Shown here in pieces: positions 20,688 to 24,158 of a DNA stretch of 24,158 bases; the first letter of the stretch is position 1; each line of letters starts with the position of its first letter. The notes under the pieces were generated by a model. It had not been told where the DNA came from and did not search any database. It worked only from the letters and a program-made list of their open reading frames with translations. The DNA lies in contig JBOZIK010000001.1 in NCBI GenBank assembly GCA_051453625.1, forward strand, positions 298,402,972 through 298,427,129, written 5' to 3'. The position numbers and the translations under genes were made by a program. Source of the stretch: Welwitschia mirabilis. Taxonomy: Eukaryota; Gnetophyta; Gnetopsida; Welwitschiales.

Positions 20688-22252
20688 CAAGATCAAGCCT
20701 AGTTGAAGTAAAAGATCCATGTTAAGTTTCTAAAAAGGAGATAGGAATACCTAATTCCTTTTCAATATAATCAATCAAATAAGATAATAAAATATCATTA
20801 ACAAAGTTCATTATAAAGGCAAAATATTTAATACAATAATAGGTCATGAACAATCATTACAAAACTTATAAGATTTATGGAAAAATAAAAAAGAAATAGA
20901 AATATTAACATATGCCTAAAGATATGATAGGAAAAAACCTTCTCAACCCTATGCAAAGAGGTAAAGTAAGAAATATATTAAAGAAAATAAAACTAAATAA
21001 AACTCAAAGATCAAATTATTAGATAATGAAGTTCCTAGGATATTGCTAGTTAGACTTGTAAAAGATCATTAATGAACTATTTAATTAATTCTCTTAGAGA
21101 AGATATTGTTTTTTTAATATCTAGAATTACTAATTTAGGTTTTATACATAAGAAAATAAATTTAATTTATGCAAATTATTTTAGACCAATTAAATTTTGT
21201 AATAATATTTATAAAGCATTCTTTGAAATTTTGGTTAAAATAATTTATCCCTATCTTTTCTCAATGGTTCATGTGAAGTAATCTAATTTTCTAAAAGAAA
21301 GAAGCATTCTTAAATATGTGATTCTTAATCATGTAATTTTTCATTTCATTAACAAAATAAAAATACTAGAATGTATTTCAAAGATATATATCAAGAATCC
21401 TAGTGATAATGTTTCCTAGAGCATCCTAGCTCATATTTAAACATATAAGTATTTCATGAGGCTTTATTTATCTCTTAATACAAATGTAGTAGTCTACCAA
21501 CATTAGATTGAAACTTAACAAACAGATATGTGGTTTTTTTAAAATTTTATAATGGTTAATGTAGAAGAAGATTCTTTTCTAGCCTATTTATTCATAGTTA
21601 TTGTTATCTACAAGACTACATAAGTCAAGTAGGATAAATAAGGTTAATCTTACATGGCAAAATGTTGTTGTAAAATGATTTTATAGATGATACCATAACA
21701 TTTTGAGAATTAATAATTAGATAGATCTATTTAATAAAATAGGGATTACTAAAATTTTGAACGAAATCAAAGCTAAAAATGAGATGGAGAATGTAGAGCA
21801 TATTTTTAAAAAAAATTAAAATAATATGCAATAAGATGTAATTAAAACCTTATAAATATAGAGAGGAGAGGAAGGGAACTACTTGAAAATCATCACATTT
21901 AATTAAAAAGATGGATAAACTCAAATATAAAAGCTAGAAAGAAAATGTACTAATTGAAATTCAATTTTCATATCCAATAAATCCAAAGTTACTTTGGCTA
22001 ACTTGGTATTAACAACTACTACAAGACATAATTCCTTCACAAGGGTGCTATCTAAGAACATTAATTTTATAATAAATAAAATCATAAGGAATATTATATC
22101 AAACGAGGTAAAAATAAGAGCTATATTTTATAAAGTGGCATAAAATGCACTAGCCAAATTAGTGAAATTAGAAGGATGGGAAATACAAAATGTTAAAGAT
22201 AACATATTTACTACTTAAATAAAACTTTTTAGAAAATTACAAAGAAAGATTA
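20688..22252 (+). pseudogene. LINE (L1-type) ORF2 relic: linker, reverse transcriptase and post-RT region
   Basis: ORF2 of L1-type retrotransposons copies its own RNA at nicked DNA. Conserved blocks appear in the correct order. The linker at 20688-20732 has Q-A-stop-L-K-stop then K-F, like W-L-K-E-G-D-x-N-x-K-F-F. Frame 3 then gives INSLREDI (21084 on), FRPIKFCNNIYK (21180-21215), stop-S-N-F-L-K-E-R-S-I-L (21279-21311), K-I-Y-I-K-N-P-S-D-N-V-S (21381-21416) and EEDSFLAYLFIV (21564-21599). FIDD, the catalytic F-x-D-D, is in frame 2 (21680-21691). The post-RT block in frame 1 gives KVTLANLVL (21985-22011), INFIINKIIRNII (22060-22098) and KLEGWEIQNVKDN (22165-22203), matching G-G-L-G-I-x-N-x-K-D. 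The first catalytic Asp is Tyr (21387-21389), TAG stands where Trp is usual (21417), and TAA where Gln is usual (21279). Dead, but the family is secure. Confidence 0.88.
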
Positions 22253-22317
22253 TCCCCGTAGATTAAAGTCATTAACATATATATAGATATTGAACAATAG
22301 AGTGAGGAAACTCCTCT

Positions 22318-22341
22318 TTCTTGATATCCTAATATCAAGAA
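22318..22341. repeat. Perfect 10-bp hairpin with 4-base loop
   Basis: TTCTTGATAT (22318-22327) and ATATCAAGAA (22332-22341) are exact reverse complements around CCTA. It is not followed by a T run that would suggest a terminator, and the setting is a dead LINE. Function unknown, chance possible. Confidence 0.55.
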
Positions 22342-22583
22342 GAAGAGAAATAAAAGAGTTTATGGCTTAGTAGATGGAAAAGGCTAATACATCCTTTTGA
22401 GCTTCTCAAATTCTAAATAGTTTGATTTAAAAAAAATGAAATTATCCTAGCCAAATAATAACTCTAAAGGATGATGGAAACTATATTTATAAATTATCAT
22501 AGTAGAAGGAATTTTCTAAAAAGTGGAGACCCTATAATAGATGTTGTAGTAAGAAAATCAAAATATATTGTAATGGAGTAATA

Positions 22584-22591
22584 NNNNNNNN
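22584..22591. other. Assembly gap, 8 N
   Basis: Short N run in AT-rich sequence, possibly masked low-quality bases. Confidence 0.95.
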
Positions 22592-23570
22592 ATATTAATA
22601 ACATATTAAAAAAATCATAAAGTGGATATTAAATATAAATTATACTATAAAAAAACTGCTATAAAACACTTAATGGAACTTTTTGGTGGGAAATTATGGG
22701 ATACTAAAGTGGTTAACTATGAAATAACAAATGATCATGATGGAAAACTTGAAAAGATAGGTGATCTAAATGTCAAAGAATCATAGATAGTGTAGTTATC
22801 TAGAGTCTATGAACTATTTATTCTTGCATTTTCCATTAGAAAACATAGTATGAAAGCATATTCAAAGTAAAAGAGACTATAATGGCATCTTTAAAATAAT
22901 AAGGTAAAAGAATGGAGTTAGAATTGTGATTTTTTTAGACTACAAGAAGTACTATAATACTTACAGAAGAAACTAAGAATGTCACAAGATTATAATCATG
23001 ACTTAGATAAAAATACTAAAAAAGGAGGGCAATTAATAATGTAAATTAAAAATCTTATAATTAAAGCTTAATGATGTATAATGTCATAGGAATAATGGAA
23101 ATTTATAGAGGCACATGCAGATAGTTATTTGAAAATCCCGACTATATTTAAAAGAGAATCAAACTTTATATAACATAAATTCATTAAATAAAAAAATCAT
23201 AGTATAAAATTGATAATTCTCCCTTAATACTTAGCTTATAGTTAAAGATACAAGATTAGAAGTTGTAGGTAGACTTGTATTTTCATCTCTTATGAATTAC
23301 AAAGATGCCAATAAATTCTTCAGAAGGAAATCCTCAAGAATGAATAAAGAGTACATTTATAAAGGAAAACCCACAAAGTCTATGGGAGTAAAGGGAAAAA
23401 TTTATGAATTCTTATCTTATTTAAGGTGAAAAGTACTCTAAGGTAAGAGCTTTGTATTTTAATTTTCTAATAGTATTAGCATAAGGGAGAATGATGAATC
23501 TTCTCCAATATTTTATTAAAAAACTAAAAGATAAGGTGGAGTGTACAAAATTCATTACAATTTAAAGGAT

Positions 23571-24158
23571 AGTGTATTTTCTTAATAACTCAAATAGGAA
23601 CAAGAGATATCATTAGGAAATAAGCTTTAAAGATGTTACAACTAAAATAGGAGAGTTTAGAATTCATTTCAAAAGTAAAATGGACCTTAAAAGCTATAAG
23701 TGATGTAAAAACAACATAGGAAGTTCTATCAATATTAAAATTAAAAGAAAAAATAGAAAATAAAAATAAAAATACAGATAAGTAAAATATTAAAAGTCAA
23801 CAAGATAACTCTCAAAAAGAAAAACTAGAGCCAAAGCTTATTATTTTAAGTAATGATGAGAATGTAATAGAAGTAAATCATGGGGGCAACATGGAATTGC
23901 TATAAAATATCATAGAAATAGAAAATGAGAGAGAAGTAGAAGATATAAAAAATTTACTAAAATAGTAGAAAATTAAATCACAAAAAAAAAGGATCCTAGT
24001 AAACCCTAATTAGAGGGCCCTAAATAAAAATAAAAGAAGTCATAATCATCAACATCTGAGAAAATAATGATAATAAGGTAAAAATAAATAAGGTAAATAT
24101 TATGTAGCCTTAATATTTAGAAAGATCAAAAATAGGAAAATAGAAAGAAAGGATAAAT
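23571..24158 (+). repeat. Dispersed repeat, copy 2 (retroelement-derived, partner at 5631-6176)
   Basis: Direct-orientation partner of the copy at 5631-6176, aligned from about 23597 to 24110, with no gap inside. One frame across 23620-23980 reads as a charged, Lys/Glu/Asn-rich protein with stops, containing ENVIEVNHGGNMELL and IENEREVEDIKNLL. This resembles a hydrophilic linker and not a folded enzyme. At the far right the sequence reads I-L-C-S-L-N-I-stop, which recalls the I-x-S-W-N-I-R-G opening of a LINE endonuclease, though only weakly. If so, this segment is the stretch just upstream of ORF2 in a second LINE copy. The window ends before this can be judged. Confidence 0.7.

Larger units (their letters stand above)
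22253..23570 (+). other. Probable decayed 3' part of the LINE, not recognisable
   Basis: A LINE ORF2 would continue here with its C-terminal region and 3' UTR, but I see no further clear motif, poly(A) end or target duplication. The + strand stays purine rich like the rest of the LINE relic. A short hairpin lies at 22318-22341 and an 8-N gap at 22584-22591. Confidence 0.4.

Noticed and set aside
1-24158. CRISPR arrays, tRNA or rRNA genes, telomere repeats, bacterial operons
   Set aside because: Nothing with regular short repeats and unique spacers, no cloverleaf or rRNA core sequence, and no telomere-type tracts were seen.

Overview
The window looks like intergenic, repeat-derived nuclear DNA from a plant with a large genome. 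A gymnosperm is a reasonable guess, but the sequence alone does not prove it. The evidence is very high A+T, an almost complete lack of CpG over long stretches (three CG in the first 2 kb by eye), plant-type retrotransposon relics full of stop codons, and scaffold-style runs of N. I see no intact gene, no RNA gene, no CRISPR array and nothing bacterial. Most long open frames in the window are artefacts of N runs or chance.

Layout. Positions 1-2320 hold nothing recognisable. A tRNA-iMet-type primer binding site at 2791-2803 marks an LTR-retrotransposon leader, possibly after a decayed LTR. A pair of 86-bp tandem repeats (3869-4040) is followed by a broken Ty1/copia gag (4081-4536), which runs into a 953-N gap. 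The segment 5631-6176 is one copy of a dispersed repeat whose second copy lies at 23571-24158. A 78-bp duplication flanks the 100-N gap at 6930-7029 and is probably a scaffolding artefact. Weak but specific Ty3/gypsy RNase H and integrase-zinc-finger relics lie at 10670-11118. A CpG-richer block with several tandem repeats spans 12481-13930. A 95-bp tandem duplication is at 14372-14557, and a degenerate array with a co-varying hairpin is at 16402-17480.

The clearest element is an L1-type (LINE) ORF2 relic on the + strand from about 19425 to 22252. Its order is endonuclease start, a W-L-K-type linker, reverse transcriptase fingers and palm, an FxDD motif, and the conserved post-RT region. It has many in-frame stops, at least two frame changes and a lost catalytic aspartate. 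The repeat copy at 23571-24158 may be the part of a LINE just upstream of its endonuclease.

The parts do not work together as a system. They are layered dead transposons that appear to have decayed largely by C-to-T (methylcytosine-type) transitions. I found no convincing new biological system. The most useful second looks are the co-varying hairpin in the tandem array, the CpG-richer repeat block, the gap whose length is predicted by the other repeat copy, and the probable scaffolding duplication.
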